Positions 63,707 through 64,000 of a DNA stretch of 64,000 nt are shown in pieces. The stretch comes from Paenibacillus sp. BIHB 4019 (GTDB lineage Bacteria; Bacillota; Bacilli; Paenibacillales; Paenibacillaceae): the NCBI RefSeq assembly GCF_002741035.1, contig NZ_CP016808.1, forward strand, positions 6,620,501 through 6,684,500. The letters are read 5' to 3'. Position numbers and translations under genes: made by a program. Every line of letters begins with the position of its first letter. Position 1 is the first letter of the stretch. The notes under the pieces are model-generated. The model made no database searches and was not told where the DNA came from. It saw nothing but the letters and a program-made list of their open reading frames with translations.

Positions 63707-63779
63707 GGCAAAAAAAGAACGGGACAGGCTGCTGCATGCCTGACACATTCCAACAGCCTTCTCCCGCTCTGCCTTTTAT
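63707..63779 (+). terminator. probable terminator after the yqhG-like gene
   Basis: GGGACAGGCTGCTG pairs imperfectly with CAACAGCCTTCTCCC and is followed, after a short gap, by TTTTAT. Moderate quality. Confidence 0.5.
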
Positions 63780-63833
63780 AATGAAGCTGCGAGTTAATAA
63801 TAGGCAGCATTCGCCACTTTAGCGATCTGCCTC

Positions 63834-64000
63834 ATGAAGAAAAGGGTGAATTTATTGCTGAGCCAAATTCGGAAGCTAATGATCGGCGCATTATTATTAA
63901 GCGCTTTATTATGGACAAGCAGCCTCCAGCCCCCGCAAGCTGCCGCCATGCCAGAGCAGGAACAAGCAGGCCAATCGTCCCTCCTCGCCCATGTTCAAGC
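63834..64000 (+). CDS. N-terminus of a secreted protein, cut by window end
   Basis: The frame from ATG 63834 encodes a signal peptide (KLMIGALLLSALLWTSSLQPPQAAA split around residues 14-40) and runs off the window. An alternative TTG at 63855 has AAAGGGTG six bases upstream and gives a more usual signal length (MLSQIRKLMIGAL). Too short to identify. Confidence 0.6.
   Translation, partial: MKKRVNLLLSQIRKLMIGALLLSALLWTSSLQPPQAAAMPEQEQAGQSSLLAHVQ

Overview
The window looks like a chromosomal segment of a Paenibacillus-type, low-GC Gram-positive spore former. The evidence is several LplABC/YesMN-type carbohydrate uptake modules, an S-layer-homology (SLH) anchored polysaccharidase, a YqhH/YqhG pair, strong Shine-Dalgarno sites with frequent GTG/TTG starts, and a decayed sigma-K gene. 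No rRNA, tRNA, CRISPR array or intact insertion sequence was seen.

Layout. (1) 1-13.5 kb, minus strand: a mannan or N-glycan utilisation locus (GH38 alpha-mannosidase running off the left edge, a large clan-A glycosidase, GH125 exo-alpha-1,6-mannosidase, a two-permease plus lipoprotein ABC importer, and a YesN/YesM two-component system). (2) 13.8-20.2 kb, minus: a cobalamin riboswitch with terminator in front of a Nik/Opp-type ABC importer, probably for cobalt, with a methyltransferase as last gene. (3) 20.3-23.5 kb, plus: two Old Yellow Enzyme oxidoreductases, a small unknown gene, and a cysteine-containing ArsR-type regulator whose putative operator dyad recurs before the second reductase. 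(4) 23.9-35.8 kb, minus: a compact operon of the most interesting kind: FkbH-PCP (glyceryl loading), GT4 glycosyltransferase, a fused C-A-PCP-TE-MFS protein, a second glycosyltransferase, a galacturonokinase-like GHMP kinase and a sugar-phosphate nucleotidyltransferase. Together they could make, glycosylate and export a small glyceryl-amino-acid conjugate. Both glycosyltransferases end in the same short helix that begins the NRPS. A VOC-fold gene is divergent. (5) 36.5-40.6 kb: a PL2-like pectate lyase, a GH43 enzyme, and three gene relics (SMR transporter, sugar permease, sigK). (6) 40.7-57.4 kb, visibly AT-richer: GH5 with ricin-type lectin domain, SLH multidomain glycosidase, CUT1 ABC importer, a second YesMN two-component system, GH31 and an aldose-epimerase-like protein. 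Three units here share a 62-bp promoter module (activator box, cre, -10). (7) 57.5-64 kb: B12-dependent ribonucleotide reductase nrdJ with NrdR boxes, then plus-strand YqhH-type SNF2 helicase and YqhG, and the start of a secreted protein.

Two links stand out: B12 appears at both ends of the biology (riboswitch-controlled metal importer, B12-dependent nrdJ), and pectin-derived galacturonate could feed the kinase of the FkbH/NRPS operon. Everything here was read by eye; family calls rest on recognised motifs, not on searches.
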